A stretch of 64,000 nt of DNA from Bacillus changyiensis (GCF_027706145.1 NZ_JAQFWW010000001.1:682001-746000), one strand, 5' to 3'. Positions 39,017 to 48,519 are shown, counted from the first letter of the stretch. Numbers and translations are program-made. The notes: a model not told the origin generated them from the sequence alone.

Positions 39017-39976
39017 TTAAATCTCGGCCAGCTTCCGTTCTTTAAAAAAGCGAATCGCTGCGTGTTTATCTTTTCTAATTTGTTCAATTAGATCGTTCAT
39101 ACTGCCAAACTTTTTTTCATTTCTCAACCTTTTATGCCATTCAACCCGAATTTGTTTTCCATATATCTCTTCATCAAAATCAAATAAATTCACTTCAATT
39201 GAAGGCTGATCAGGACGTTTTTGATAAAAAGTTGGGCGATATCCAACATTACAGATCCCGTTGAAAGATGCCCCTTCTATCTCGGCTTTAACAGCATATA
39301 CACCAGTTGGAGGTACAATGTACAAGTCTGAAAGTCCAATATTGGCTGTTGGAAAACCCATTCTTCGTCCCCGTTTATCCCCCTCGATGACAATGCCTTT
39401 GACATCATATGGTCTTCCTAACAATTGGGCGACATATGCTACATCACCTTCTTGAAGAAGACCTCTGATCCTAGTGGAGCTCACCTTCTGATCCTGCTTG
39501 GATAATTTAGCAACTGCTGTACTGTTTACACGTCCTTTTGCATACTCTTGAAAGTTTTCGATTGTACCTTTTCCAAATTTCCCAAAAGTAAAGTCAAAGC
39601 CCGCTACAATATGACAAACATTAAATTCGATAATATATTGATCAATAAATTCCTCTGGTGAAAGGGAAGCAAACTGAGAACTGAAGTCCACGATATATAA
39701 AAAGTCGGCTTCTAAACTTTCGATGATTTTCATTTTGTCATCTAAAGGCGTAATCCACTCTTTAGGCTCACAACCTTTTTTGAGAATGGCTGACGGATGA
39801 GGGTAAAAGGTCATCACAGACGTTTTGACTCCTGCTTGATCTGCCGTGTTTTTCGCTGTGCGAATCACTTCCTGGTGCCCCAGATGAATCCCGTCAAAAA
39901 AACCTAGTGCCATCACTGATTTTGGGAAGTCCTCACGTTTTAAATTGTGAGGATGAGAAATATGTATCGTCTTCAA
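39017..39976 (-). CDS. ribF: Bifunctional riboflavin kinase/FAD synthetase
   Basis: RibF (RibC in B. subtilis) phosphorylates riboflavin to FMN and adenylates FMN to FAD. The predicted 319-residue protein has the nucleotidyltransferase motif GFFDGIHLGH at 25-34 and SSTRIRGLL near 160. The riboflavin kinase domain follows from about 185, with GDKRGRRMGFPTANI. The TTG at 39976 is preferred. A GTG three codons earlier lies inside the AAGGTGA ribosome site, and TTG gives the MKTIHI start known in B. subtilis. It follows truB by 22 bases. Confidence 0.95.
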   Translation of the reverse strand: MKTIHISHPHNLKREDFPKSVMALGFFDGIHLGHQEVIRTAKNTADQAGVKTSVMTFYPHPSAILKKGCEPKEWITPLDDKMKIIESLEADFLYIVDFSSQFASLSPEEFIDQYIIEFNVCHIVAGFDFTFGKFGKGTIENFQEYAKGRVNSTAVAKLSKQDQKVSSTRIRGLLQEGDVAYVAQLLGRPYDVKGIVIEGDKRGRRMGFPTANIGLSDLYIVPPTGVYAVKAEIEGASFNGICNVGYRPTFYQKRPDQPSIEVNLFDFDEEIYGKQIRVEWHKRLRNEKKFGSMNDLIEQIRKDKHAAIRFFKERKLAEI

Positions 39977-39998
39977 AACGGTCACCTTTTCTTCTTGT

Positions 39999-40922
39999 TC
40001 ACTTATTTTGCGCGAATACTTTTGCCGGTTTTAACAATCCAGATTTTGTTGGATGCGGGTAATAAATAGCTGTACACAAGCCTTCTTCTGTAAAGACCGC
40101 CAAACGGTCTTCGCTCGTTAAATGTAAAAAACAAGCGGGCGTTTCAAGCACTGCTCCATTTTCCACTTTCTTAGCTAATGTATCATTAATGTTCCATTTC
40201 GGCAAATGATCAAGTGCACGTTCAACGGGCACAATCTGTTCAGCCAATCTGCCGGCAGCAAGAAGTTTTTCTATATCTTCAAAAGTCAAACATTCATCAA
40301 GTGTGAAATCACCGGAGGCCGTTCTCCTTAAATGAGACATATGAGCTGGATAACCAAGCTTTTCGCCGATGGTCACTGCCAAGGTTCTGACATACGTACC
40401 CTTTGAACATGTTACATGGAACCGAAAGCGTACCGTATCACGTTCATAGCTGATTGCAGATGTCAAGTCAATCTGATGAATCGTAATTGTTCGACTGGGC
40501 CTTTCGACTTCAAGTCCCGCTCTAGCGTACTCATATAATTTTTTTCCATTGACTTTGACTGCTGAATACATTGGAGGTACCTGTTCAAGTGGACCTTCAA
40601 GACTTTTAAGTACACTCTTAACCGTTTTTTCATCGGGTGGGGTCTTTATCAGGGTTTTTTCGATCATCTCTCCCGTCTGATCTTCTGTCGTCGTTGAAAA
40701 GCCGAGCGTGATTTCAGCATCATATGTCTTTGCTTTTTCTGTCAAGTATTCAACGATCTTGGTCGCTCTTCCAATACAGATTGGAAGAACACCTGATACT
40801 TCAGGGTCGAGTGTTCCTGTGTGACCAACCTTTTTTGTCTTTAGCATCTTACGAATTTTCATGACACAATCATGAGAAGTCATTCCAGCCGGTTTATGTA
40901 AAAGTAGGACTCCGTTAAACAT
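39999..40922 (-). CDS. truB: tRNA pseudouridine(55) synthase TruB
   Basis: TruB makes pseudouridine 55 in the T-loop of tRNAs. The 307-residue protein has the catalytic Asp39 in HTGTLDPEVSGVLP, the GTYVRTLA segment, and a C-terminal extension. The start at 40922 follows AAAGGAG at slightly long spacing and gives MFNGVLLLHKPAGMTS, the family N-terminus. An in-frame codon eight residues earlier lies on top of that site. A hairpin terminator separates it from rbfA. Confidence 0.96.
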   Translation of the reverse strand: MFNGVLLLHKPAGMTSHDCVMKIRKMLKTKKVGHTGTLDPEVSGVLPICIGRATKIVEYLTEKAKTYDAEITLGFSTTTEDQTGEMIEKTLIKTPPDEKTVKSVLKSLEGPLEQVPPMYSAVKVNGKKLYEYARAGLEVERPSRTITIHQIDLTSAISYERDTVRFRFHVTCSKGTYVRTLAVTIGEKLGYPAHMSHLRRTASGDFTLDECLTFEDIEKLLAAGRLAEQIVPVERALDHLPKWNINDTLAKKVENGAVLETPACFLHLTSEDRLAVFTEEGLCTAIYYPHPTKSGLLKPAKVFAQNK

Positions 40923-40951
40923 GTAGGTTGTTTCACTCCTTTCCATTAGTT

Positions 40952-40988
40952 AAAAAGGACAGGCAGTTGGATTCCGCCTATCCTTTTT
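40952..40988 (-). terminator. Terminator between rbfA and truB
   Basis: AAAAAGGATAGGC pairs with GCCTGTCCTTTTT (minus strand) and is followed by AAC. The U run is inside the stem, so it acts in either direction. It divides the rimP-rbfA unit from truB-ribF, probably with partial read-through. Confidence 0.65.
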
Positions 40989-40993
40989 GTGTT

Positions 40994-41344
40994 TTATTCG
41001 TCTTTGTTTGAATTCAGCTCATGAATCAATGTTTCGATCCGGTTTCCGTAATCGATTGATTCATCGAATTCAAATTGAATTTCAGGTGTTTTGCGGAGCC
41101 TGATTCGATTCCCAAGTTCAGATCGAATAAAGCCCTTTGCTTTTGCCAAGCCTGCTAGTGTCTCTTCTCGTTTCTTGTGATCACCAAGAACGGAAATATA
41201 CACTTTAGCAATTTGCAGATCACCAGAGACTCTGACATCTGTTACTGTTAAAAATCCAATTCTCGGATCTTTTAACTTTCGTCCGATGATGTCTCCAAGT
41301 TCTTTTTTCATCTGCTCACCTACACGGGTCGCTCTCATACTCAT
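40994..41344 (-). CDS. rbfA: Ribosome-binding factor A
   Basis: RbfA binds the 30S subunit during late 16S rRNA maturation. The 116-residue protein has the KH-like fold with [25 protein letters not shown] sequence (key part [11 protein letters not shown]), and the [10 protein letters not shown] segment near the C-terminus. The ATG at 41344 follows AGGTGG by seven bases; an ATG two codons earlier is too close. It follows ylxP by 18 bases. Confidence 0.96.
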   Translation of the reverse strand: MSMRATRVGEQMKKELGDIIGRKLKDPRIGFLTVTDVRVSGDLQIAKVYISVLGDHKKREETLAGLAKAKGFIRSELGNRIRLRKTPEIQFEFDESIDYGNRIETLIHELNSNKDE

Positions 41345-41362
41345 GACCATACCACCTCTATA

Positions 41363-41641
41363 TTAAAACCACTCTGTTCTCGTGATCGTCCGTTCAATTT
41401 CCGGAAAAGAGTCGATAAAGGCGAGAACACGTTGCAGCTCTTTTTCCGTATGAACACGGGAAGAAGAAACAGCGGCAATTCCAAAGCTAGTGTGTTGCCA
41501 TGTATCTTGGTAGGCTATTTCTGCTATAGAAACATTAAACCTTCCCCGGATTCTTGTCATCACCCGCTTTAGAACTGCACGTTTTTCCTTAAGTGATAAT
41601 GCATCATAAATGATACATTCACATTCAACAAAACCGATCAC
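41363..41641 (-). CDS. ylxP: YlxP, DUF503 family protein
   Basis: A 92-residue ferredoxin-like-fold protein of the DUF503 family, always found near infB-rbfA in Firmicutes. It contains [20 protein letters not shown]. The role is thought to lie in ribosome assembly but is not settled. Its GTG start overlaps the infB stop (GTGA), so translation is coupled. Confidence 0.93.
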   Translation of the reverse strand: MIGFVECECIIYDALSLKEKRAVLKRVMTRIRGRFNVSIAEIAYQDTWQHTSFGIAAVSSSRVHTEKELQRVLAFIDSFPEIERTITRTEWF

Positions 41642-43779
41642 TGTCTTTCAATTTCTTGCATAACATACGCTTCAATGACATCACCTTCACGTATGTCGTT
41701 ATATTTTTTAATGGTAATACCACATTCATATCCTTGTGCAACTTCTTTTACGTCATCTTTAAAACGTTTCAGTACATCTACTTCTCCCTCAAAAATGACG
41801 ACACCATCGCGAATTAAGCGGATACCGCTATCTCTCGTAATCGTTCCTTCTGTTACATAGCCACCGGCAATCGTACCGATTTTTGAAACTTTGAATGTTT
41901 GGCGAACTTCAACCATGCCGATCACTTTTTCTTCATATTCAGGATCAAGCATACCTTTCATAGCCGCTTCAATTTCATCGATGACCTTATAAATGATACG
42001 GTGTAGCCTGATATCAACATTTTCGACATCAGCCGTACTCTTAGCATTTCCGTCAGGTCTTACATTAAACCCAATGACAATCGCATTTGAAGCAGATGCT
42101 AAAATAATATCTGATTCAGTAATTGCCCCAACACCTGTGTGAATAATCTTCACTCTGACGCCTTCGACTTCAATTTTCTGCAATGCAGCGGCTAAGGCTT
42201 CCGCAGAACCTTGAACATCAGCTTTAACCACAAGGTTGATTTCTTTAACATCACCTTGTTTAATCTGTTCGAATAGATCATCAAGACTGAGTTTTGCTTT
42301 ATCACTGCGTTGTTCTTCAAGTTGTTTCGAAGCACGCGATTCACCAACTGAACGAGCTGTTTTTTCATCTTTAAAGACAAGGAACTGATCCCCTGCATTT
42401 GGAACTTCGTTCAAACCAGTAATTTCAACCGGTGTAGATGGACCAGCTGATTTGACACGTCTACCGATATCATTGACCATGGCACGTACCCGGCCAAATG
42501 TGTTACCGACAACAATCGGATCACCGACATGGAGAGTTCCAGTCTGAACAAGTAATGTTGCCACAGAACCTTTTCCTTTATCAAGTTCGGCTTCGATAAC
42601 TGTACCTTTTGCTCTGCGGTTCGGGTTCGCTTTCAGTTCTTCAACTTCACTAACGAGTAGAATCATTTCAATCAACTCATCGATCCCTTCACCTGAAAGA
42701 GCAGACAGAGGTACAAAAATCGTTTCGCCTCCCCATGCTTCTGGGACAAGGCCATGCTCTGTTAACTCCTGCATCACACGATCAGGATTGGCCGCTGGTT
42801 TATCAATTTTATTGACAGCTACAATAATTGGAACTTCTGCTGCTTTTGCATGGTTGATCGCCTCAATTGTTTGAGGCATTACACCGTCATCTGCGGCTAC
42901 AACGAGAATCGTAATATCAGTCACTTCAGCACCACGCGCTCGCATTGTTGTAAATGCGGCGTGTCCCGGTGTATCAAGAAATGTAATCTTTTTCCCATTT
43001 TCTTCGATTTGATAAGCGCCGATATGTTGTGTGATTCCGCCTGCTTCTCCTTCAACAACTTTCGTTTTACGAATGCTATCGAGAAGCGTTGTTTTCCCGT
43101 GGTCTACGTGTCCCATGATCGTCACAACAGGAGGACGAATTTCAAGATCTTCTTCTTGATCATGCTCTTCATATTTCTCAAATTCAGTTTCTTCGTGGAC
43201 GATCACTTCTTCCACTTCTACACCGTATTCAGAAGCAATAAGTTCAACGGTATCTTTATCAAGATCCTGATTGATTGTTGCCATGACACCGAGCAGCATC
43301 AGCTTTTTAATGATCTCTGACGGTTCTTTTCCAAGTGCCTCTGCTAACGCACCGACCGTAAGAGAATTGGTAAATGTAATTTTTTCTGGAAGTTCTTTTT
43401 TCGGTTTGATTTGTTTCTCTTGTTGCGGTTGTGTGTGTTGATTTTTATTTCGTTTATTTTTTTTGTTGTTTTTCTTCTTATTGTTATTGTTAAATTGAGT
43501 ATTTTGCACGTTATTCTTCTTTCCATCTCGATTTTTATTTGGTTTTGTTGTAGAATGCTGCTTTTGACCGCTTGAATCAGCAGGTTTTGTCGCTTGCTTT
43601 TTCTCAACAGGCTGTCCGCTGCCTTTTTTGAACTTTTTATCAAGCTGTTTGATAGCATCTTCCCCAATCATTGCCATATGATTATTGACTTCCATATTCA
43701 GATCTTTCAATACCGCTAAGATGTCCTTACTTGAAACATTTATGGTTTTTGCATATTCATAAACTCTCATTTTAGCCAT
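41638..43779 (-). CDS. infB: Translation initiation factor IF-2
   Basis: IF-2 is the GTPase that places initiator tRNA on the 30S subunit and promotes subunit joining. The 713-residue protein starts [20 protein letters not shown]. It has an N-terminal lysine- and asparagine-rich low-complexity region (about 70-140), then the G domain with [12 protein letters not shown] near 225, DTPGHAAF and NKIDKP. EF-Tu-like domain II and the C-terminal fMet-tRNA-binding domain follow. The start at 43779 follows GGGGGTGA; the frame is open 17 codons further into the ylxQ tail. Confidence 0.97.
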   Translation of the reverse strand: MAKMRVYEYAKTINVSSKDILAVLKDLNMEVNNHMAMIGEDAIKQLDKKFKKGSGQPVEKKQATKPADSSGQKQHSTTKPNKNRDGKKNNVQNTQFNNNNKKKNNKKNKRNKNQHTQPQQEKQIKPKKELPEKITFTNSLTVGALAEALGKEPSEIIKKLMLLGVMATINQDLDKDTVELIASEYGVEVEEVIVHEETEFEKYEEHDQEEDLEIRPPVVTIMGHVDHGKTTLLDSIRKTKVVEGEAGGITQHIGAYQIEENGKKITFLDTPGHAAFTTMRARGAEVTDITILVVAADDGVMPQTIEAINHAKAAEVPIIVAVNKIDKPAANPDRVMQELTEHGLVPEAWGGETIFVPLSALSGEGIDELIEMILLVSEVEELKANPNRRAKGTVIEAELDKGKGSVATLLVQTGTLHVGDPIVVGNTFGRVRAMVNDIGRRVKSAGPSTPVEITGLNEVPNAGDQFLVFKDEKTARSVGESRASKQLEEQRSDKAKLSLDDLFEQIKQGDVKEINLVVKADVQGSAEALAAALQKIEVEGVRVKIIHTGVGAITESDIILASASNAIVIGFNVRPDGNAKSTADVENVDIRLHRIIYKVIDEIEAAMKGMLDPEYEEKVIGMVEVRQTFKVSKIGTIAGGYVTEGTITRDSGIRLIRDGVVIFEGEVDVLKRFKDDVKEVAQGYECGITIKKYNDIREGDVIEAYVMQEIERQ

Positions 43780-43798
43780 TCGTTCACCCCCAAAAAAA

Positions 43799-44101
43799 TT
43801 AATCGAGCTTTCGGAGCAACGTATTCGCAAAACCTTGGTCAGTTACCGCTACAACAACACGGGACTCTTTGCCGATAGAACGACCTAAAAGGAGACGATC
43901 ACCGACTGTTTTGAATGGAACATTGTAGTATTTGCATTTATCTGTGACTTTTTTCTCCGTGTTAAAAGAGACATCTTTTGCCAGTAAAACAAGCTTTGCG
44001 CGTGAATGTCTGATTTCTTTTACGACCAGGTCTTCACCGGACACGACTTTTCGAGCTCGATTCGCTAGGCCTAGCAAGGAAAACCACTCCGAATCTGACA
44101 T
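43799..44101 (-). CDS. ylxQ: YlxQ, L7Ae-family putative RNA-binding protein
   Basis: A 100-residue member of the L7Ae/L30e/Gadd45 family, which binds kink-turn RNAs. It begins [20 protein letters not shown] and includes [11 protein letters not shown] and the [11 protein letters not shown] end. Function in vivo is unknown. It starts directly after the rnpM stop and precedes infB, inside the nusA operon. Confidence 0.93.
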   Translation of the reverse strand: MSDSEWFSLLGLANRARKVVSGEDLVVKEIRHSRAKLVLLAKDVSFNTEKKVTDKCKYYNVPFKTVGDRLLLGRSIGKESRVVVAVTDQGFANTLLRKLD

Positions 44102-44377
44102 TTATCTGTTCTCCTTTTCTGCTAGTTCCAACAGTTTATCAAAAATCTGACCATCAATTTGTGCTTGAAGCTGATTTGCTAAGCTATTTTTCTTTTTTGC
44201 AGTTAAAATAACTTCTTTATCAAGTGTAAGATAAGCTCCCCGGCCGTTCTTTTTTCCAGTCGGATCAACGGATACCTCTCCTTCTTTAGAACGGACGACA
44301 CGAATGAGCTCTTTTTTCGGCTTCATTTCCCCTGTTACAACGCATTTTCTAAGCGGGATCTTCTTTCGGCTTTTCAC
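44102..44377 (-). CDS. rnpM: RnpM (YlxR), RNase P modulator
   Basis: YlxR proteins are small basic RNA binders. The B. subtilis protein has been renamed RnpM because it binds and inhibits RNase P. The 91-residue product has the family signature RKCVVTGEMKPKKELIRVVR and the GRGAYL segment. The GTG at 44377 lies seven bases after GAGGTG and is preferred over the adjacent upstream TTG. It sits between nusA and ylxQ as usual. Confidence 0.93.
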   Translation of the reverse strand: MKSRKKIPLRKCVVTGEMKPKKELIRVVRSKEGEVSVDPTGKKNGRGAYLTLDKEVILTAKKKNSLANQLQAQIDGQIFDKLLELAEKENR

Positions 44378-44390
44378 CAAAGGTCACCTC

Positions 44391-45506
44391 TTATTCATCC
44401 GATTCTGGCATTTCGTCTTCTAAGAAAAGCGCTTCATGCTCTTCTTCGAACTCTCTAGGGTAAATCCCTAGTTCTCTTGCATCTGTTTCACTTTTAATAT
44501 CTATCTTCCAGTTGGTTAACTTAGCTGCCAAGCGAGCATTTTGCCCTCTTTTGCCAATTGCAAGTGATAGTTGGTAATCTGGAACGATTACCGTTGTCGA
44601 CTTCTCTTCTTCATTCACAATGACATCTAGTACTTTAGATGGACTTAATGCATTGGCAACAAATTCGACAGGATCATTTGACCAGTGGACAATATCTATT
44701 TTCTCGCCTTTCAGTTCATTAACGATTGCTTGAACACGCTGTCCTTTAGGGCCTACACAAGCACCGACCGGATCGATATCGGGATCTTCTGTCCGGACGG
44801 AAATTTTAGAGCGATCTCCCGCCTCTCTTGCTACAGACTTGAGTTCAACTGTTCCATCATAAATTTCTGGCACTTCAATTTCAAAAAGACGTTTTAATAA
44901 GCCAGGATGAGTTCTTGAAACGTAAATTTGTGGACCCTTCGTTGTTTTTTCAACTTTTGTGATAAACACCTTAATTCGATCATGAGGTTTATAGACTTCA
45001 TTTGGCATTTGTTCACCAGTCGGCAGAAGCGCTTCAATTTTCCCTAATGAAACATAGATGAATTTATTGTCAATCCGCTGAACGATACCGGTCATAATAT
45101 CTTCTTCACGATCAATAAATTCTGAATAGATGACACCTCGTTCTGCCTCACGGACACGCTGTGTAACCACCTGTTTTGCCGTCTGGGCAGCAATACGACC
45201 GAAATCTTTCGGAGTCACTTCTATCTCAACAACATCGCCAACAATATAGTTTGGATTAATATTTCTCGCGTTATCAATCGAGATTTCTAGTCGTGGGTCA
45301 TAGACTTCATCCACGACATCCTTTCTAGCAAAAACACGAATTGTACCCGTGTCGCGGTTTAAGTCGACCCTGACATTTTGCGCCTGATTAAAGTTCCGTT
45401 TATAAGCGGAAATAAGCGCAGCCTCAATTGCTTCGATAATAATGTCTTTACTGATTCCCTTTTCTTTTTCAAGAACCGTCAGGGCATCTAACAACTCACT
45501 ACTCAT
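44391..45506 (-). CDS. nusA: Transcription termination/antitermination factor NusA
   Basis: NusA binds RNA polymerase and nascent RNA and promotes pausing and intrinsic termination. The 371-residue protein has the polymerase-binding N-terminal domain (1-about 125) and an S1 domain (about 135-200; [17 protein letters not shown]). Two KH domains follow ([14 protein letters not shown] and [14 protein letters not shown]), then an acidic end. It lacks the extra C-terminal repeats of enterobacterial NusA. It follows rimP, and the hairpins in the rimP leader fit autoregulation of this operon. Confidence 0.97.
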   Translation of the reverse strand: MSSELLDALTVLEKEKGISKDIIIEAIEAALISAYKRNFNQAQNVRVDLNRDTGTIRVFARKDVVDEVYDPRLEISIDNARNINPNYIVGDVVEIEVTPKDFGRIAAQTAKQVVTQRVREAERGVIYSEFIDREEDIMTGIVQRIDNKFIYVSLGKIEALLPTGEQMPNEVYKPHDRIKVFITKVEKTTKGPQIYVSRTHPGLLKRLFEIEVPEIYDGTVELKSVAREAGDRSKISVRTEDPDIDPVGACVGPKGQRVQAIVNELKGEKIDIVHWSNDPVEFVANALSPSKVLDVIVNEEEKSTTVIVPDYQLSLAIGKRGQNARLAAKLTNWKIDIKSETDARELGIYPREFEEEHEALFLEDEMPESDE

Positions 45507-45537
45507 GTTTACGGTTTCCCCCTTAAACAGTCAAAAA

Positions 45538-46011
45538 TTAATTGAACGAAACTGCTAGCCTTGCTTTTCCTACTTTTTCGTAAGGAATTTTGATTTTTTT
45601 CTGCCTTGTTTTGATTGTCATCGTTACTTCGACGAATTCACCGTCAAACTCAGAAAGAATGCCTTCGAACTCTTTATATCCTTCAATTGGTTCATAGGTC
45701 TTAATAAATACGTTTTTTCCGAGCGCTTTCATGAAATCGGCTTCTTTCTTGAGTGGCCGTTCAGCTCCTGGAGACGATACTTCGAGAAAATAGTTCTGCT
45801 TGATCGGATCGGACTCATCCAGCTTTTCACTAAGAGCTTCGCTAACTTTGGCACACTCTTCAATGTCGACCCCTGAATCTGAATCAACAAACACCCGAAG
45901 GAACCAGTTTGGGCCTTCTTTGACAAATTCGATGTCGACAAGTTCAAGCTGAAGACTGTCTAAAATAGGCTGAACCATTTCGCTGACGGTATCGATCACT
46001 TTGTTACTCAA
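45538..46011 (-). CDS. rimP: Ribosome maturation factor RimP
   Basis: RimP (YlxS) assists 30S subunit maturation. The 157-residue protein has an N-terminal alpha/beta domain ([20 protein letters not shown]), the [10 protein letters not shown] motif and an SH3-like C-terminal barrel. The frame is open for 34 more codons, through a leader hairpin. The TTG at 46011 is chosen because GGAGGAAG precedes it and the length matches B. subtilis. It is the first gene of the nusA-infB operon. Confidence 0.95.
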   Translation of the reverse strand: MSNKVIDTVSEMVQPILDSLQLELVDIEFVKEGPNWFLRVFVDSDSGVDIEECAKVSEALSEKLDESDPIKQNYFLEVSSPGAERPLKKEADFMKALGKNVFIKTYEPIEGYKEFEGILSEFDGEFVEVTMTIKTRQKKIKIPYEKVGKARLAVSFN

Positions 46012-46055
46012 TTCTCTTCCTCCTTGTGCAGGCTCCCATTCATCAGTTCCCTCGT

Positions 46056-46079
46056 AAAAACCCTGCTCGATAAGCAGGG
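46056..46079 (-). terminator. Attenuator-like terminator in the rimP-nusA leader
   Basis: The CCCTGC/GCAGGG stem is followed by UUUUUA on the minus strand, inside the transcribed leader and 45 bases before the rimP start. I recall that B. subtilis nusA is autoregulated by transcription attenuation in this leader. A terminator here fits that model. Confidence 0.7.
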
Positions 46080-46130
46080 GATCATAGAAAAAACGATGAA
46101 CATGTCGAGACAAAATTACCTAGTCAATAC

Positions 46131-46154
46131 AAAAGAGCGGGTTTCCCCACTCTT
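46131..46154 (-). terminator. Second terminator-like hairpin in the rimP-nusA leader
   Basis: AAGAGTGGG/CCCGCTCTT stem (one G-U pair) with a GAAA loop and UUUUGUAUU on the minus strand, starting about 25 bases after the predicted transcription start. It could attenuate the operon or block read-through from the mannanase gene. Confidence 0.65.
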
Positions 46155-46185
46155 CGCCTCGGCTATCGTTAGCATTTCCAATAAA

Positions 46186-46214
46186 ACTATACCATAACCA
46201 TATTTTTAATGCAA
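46186..46214 (-). promoter_or_regulatory. Sigma-A promoter of the rimP-nusA operon
   Basis: On the minus strand TTGCAT (46209-46214), 17 bases and TG-extended TATAGT (46186-46191). The transcript would carry a leader of about 170 bases. Confidence 0.8.
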
Positions 46215-46283
46215 ATCAGTTTGCTTCAAGTATTTGTATGAGGGTTACATCTCGTTAGGATGTATGTTTACTGTTTTTAAATG

Positions 46284-47411
46284 TTATTTTTTATTCATTC
46301 GTTTGGCATGTTCTGAAATAATCGCTGCTGAGGAACTTGGATAAACAATCCGAAATCCATCATAATCAGGATAGAGTGTACCATCATCTTGAATACCAGT
46401 CAAAATCCAAAATTGACTTCCTGCCCCATGATGTTTTTCAATCAGATCAAGCCATGATTTGTACACATGATCTCGTCTTGTTTGATCTTTAAAACCGTAC
46501 TCTTCCAGTACGACCGGTTTACCGATTTTTTTCCCATCACGGATATGGTCTGTAATCCACTGATTTCCCCATTCTGCTGTCTTCCCCCAATGATCTGGAT
46601 ACAAATGGTATGTTCCGTAATCAATGTTGGGAAGAGCAGTGAGCCTCATCCAGTCAACTCCTTCGCTGCCGTTAAAGATCCAATCATGATGACCATCTAT
46701 CCGGTAAAACCCTTCATCACCTACTGCGACAAGATGCTTTCGATCAATTGATTTGATATATGAACTCATTTCATCCGCCCATTCAACTAGCATGTTTCCG
46801 CTCCTGTCTGACCGGACTCTCGGCTCATTTGCCAGTTCCCATGTCATAATGGCGGGATCATTTTTATATTTTACACCTGTATATGTGTTCATTCGATTCA
46901 ACATATATGAAACATAACGTTTATACGCTTGCTTAATCCGTGGATCTGTATAAAACGCATCATGCCCGTCTGCATGAAACCAGCGAACATATTGATTCAT
47001 TCCACCAAATTCATCCCAGTTGTTCACAAATGGAATGACCAGTTTTATTCCCATTTGACCCGCTTTGTAAATCGCATAATCAAGTTTAGAAAAGCCGGAT
47101 TCATCATAAACACCAGGGGCAGGCTGCATGACAGACTGATCATGTGCTTTTCCATCAAGGAATCCCCAAATACGAATCACTTTCAAGTTCATCGCTTTCA
47201 TATCGTGAAAGACATCATCAACCATTTTTTTAGACTTATAGTGAAAATAATAGTTATTGGTTCCAGCAAAATAAAAGGGCTTTCCATTTAACATAAATTT
47301 TGTTTCAGATGTTGAAACAAAAGGAGATGCAGCAAAAGCCGGACGGGAAAATCCAAACAAACTGAAAGAGATCATCACAAAACAAAACATCACAACTTTC
47401 AGTGTTTTCAT
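46284..47411 (-). CDS. Secreted endo-beta-1,4-mannanase, glycoside hydrolase family 5
   Basis: The enzyme would cleave beta-1,4-mannan and glucomannan outside the cell. The 375-residue protein has a Sec signal peptide (basic MKTLK, hydrophobic core, cleavage after AFA near residue 27) and a single GH5 catalytic domain. The acid/base Glu196 lies in WELANEPR and the nucleophile Glu304 in VVLEEYGF. Conserved GTNNYY and RIWGF motifs are near residues 50 and 80. There is no binding module or anchor. It lies between polC and rimP, where B. subtilis has no gene, next to a decayed cellulase. It is preceded by its own promoter and has no clear terminator. Confidence 0.93.
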   Translation of the reverse strand: MKTLKVVMFCFVMISFSLFGFSRPAFAASPFVSTSETKFMLNGKPFYFAGTNNYYFHYKSKKMVDDVFHDMKAMNLKVIRIWGFLDGKAHDQSVMQPAPGVYDESGFSKLDYAIYKAGQMGIKLVIPFVNNWDEFGGMNQYVRWFHADGHDAFYTDPRIKQAYKRYVSYMLNRMNTYTGVKYKNDPAIMTWELANEPRVRSDRSGNMLVEWADEMSSYIKSIDRKHLVAVGDEGFYRIDGHHDWIFNGSEGVDWMRLTALPNIDYGTYHLYPDHWGKTAEWGNQWITDHIRDGKKIGKPVVLEEYGFKDQTRRDHVYKSWLDLIEKHHGAGSQFWILTGIQDDGTLYPDYDGFRIVYPSSSAAIISEHAKRMNKK

Positions 47412-47430
47412 TATTTTCCTCTCTTTCTCA

Positions 47431-47473
47431 AAAAATGTTTACATTTTTTACGGTACGACTTTCATTTTGACAA
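47431..47473 (-). promoter_or_regulatory. Promoter and dyad upstream of the mannanase gene
   Basis: On the minus strand TTGTCA (47468-47473), 17 bases and TAAAAA (47445-47450) form a moderate sigma-A promoter. A perfect inverted repeat AAAAATGT-TT-ACATTTTT (47431-47448) overlaps the -10 and the start point and could be an operator. It resembles a cre site but lacks the central CG. Confidence 0.55.
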
Positions 47474-47517
47474 CTATTTTGGCCACACTTCAAATGTAAA
47501 TGTAGAGTCATTTTTAA

Positions 47518-48413
47518 AACTTTAAAACACGCTCTCGCAAATAGAGATCACCGTCTTTTTCATAAAAACCTTCATCATAAGGTGTCCGCGACCATACGTC
47601 CTCAAGAACAGGTTTTCCGGTAGAATCAACGACTCCTTTTACTGTTGCCAGTGTTGTGCCGTTTAAATACTCAGGTATTTGAAGAGCCCCATTAATTCGT
47701 GACTTTCAGACTGTAATTCACTTTTTTCTAGTTTTGGGCGATCATAAAGAATCACAACATGACTTGATTTGCACCTTTATCAAAAAGTGAGTTGTCCTTT
47801 TGCTCCTATCCCAGCTGATTCAGCCATCAACTTTGTGATATAAGCTTCTGTGATCGCGACTGTTTCCCATCATGATCAACAGTGTAGTCAACCTTTTTTC
47901 AATGGTTTTGCTTGACGGAAGATTCCTGTGAGTGTACGTCCATTAAGCTGAATGTCAACCGGTTGAGCGCCCAGCTGTTGCTCCCTTTTAATATCAAGTT
48001 CTACAAGTTTAATAATCGCATTTTTATACCTTACCCCGCCTGAACGATGATATTTTTTGCAACAGGATCACGTCACTTTCTTTCTATTCTGTCAAACTGG
48101 TCATTCCCGTTATCCCACCATATCGTGATCATTTTGTTATTTGTGGGCGAGTGGGTAAAACATGTTAGAGACACCGGTAACAAACACCTCGGTCAATTCT
48201 TTTAAACTGATCTTCATGATCAACAGGCACGGCATTTCTGATACCAATCTTGGTTATGGTTTAAATAAGTATTTTTGAAGAGAATATCTAGCACTAGACA
48301 TGATGGAGATCAATTGTGTTGAGTCGGAGAAATGTGGATATGTTAGTTGTTCAGCTTTTATCATTCAGATAATGACAAAGAGAATAGAGGGACACAACAG
48401 AAAGCGTTTACAT
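47518..48413 (-). pseudogene. Decayed GH5-type endoglucanase with X2 module
   Basis: The minus strand encodes pieces of a cellulase in shifting frames. Around 48150-48080 it reads TIWWDNGNDQFDRIERK and RDPVAKNII, resembling the end of a GH5 catalytic domain. Around 48020-47890 it reads AIIKLVELDIK and DIQLNGRTLTGIF, then VDYTVDHDGK, TVAITEAYIT and LTFDKGANQ. This is the X2 (CBM_X2) immunoglobulin-like module. A last piece, ALQIPEYLNGTTLATVKG to YLRERVL, ends near 47524. At least five frameshifts or stops separate them, and most of the catalytic domain is gone. The start codon at 48413 is followed at once by TAA. Family assignment is from memory of such enzymes. Confidence 0.7.
48399..48413 (-). 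promoter_or_regulatory. cre (CcpA) site at the start of the dead cellulase gene
   Basis: The minus strand reads ATGTAAACGCTTTCT, a full match to the catabolite-responsive consensus WTGNAANCGNWNNCW. It overlaps the start codon of the relic, about 55 bases after the predicted transcription start, a roadblock position. The ribosome site TAGGAGGTGAG just upstream is also intact. Confidence 0.7.
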
Positions 48414-48469
48414 TTTACTCACCTCCTATAGAAAAGCATGCATTGTTGAAACATCAAACTCCTTGAAAA

Positions 48470-48498
48470 CATTAACATGTTAAAACATTTTTTGTCAA
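48470..48498 (-). promoter_or_regulatory. Orphan sigma-A promoter with palindromic operator
   Basis: On the minus strand TTGACA (48493-48498), 17 bases and TTAATG (48470-48475) lie upstream of the dead cellulase. A 12-base perfect palindrome TTAACATGTTAA (48472-48483) spans the spacer and -10, a typical repressor operator position. Confidence 0.55.
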
Positions 48499-48519
48499 TT
48501 GTTTTTTGAAACCATCCGA

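Noticed and set aside
42850..43320. A 156-codon plus-strand frame opposite infB, rich in Cys and His
   Set aside because: The Cys/His content is produced by the reverse complement of infB codons; no family is recognisable.
43350..43560. Asn/Lys-rich low-complexity stretch in infB considered as a repeat or inserted element
   Set aside because: Low-complexity N-terminal regions are normal in Bacillus IF-2 and the reading frame is intact.
46012..46113. A 34-residue N-terminal extension of RimP from an upstream ATG
   Set aside because: It would translate through the leader hairpin and lacks similarity to RimP, and a good GGAGG site precedes the internal TTG.
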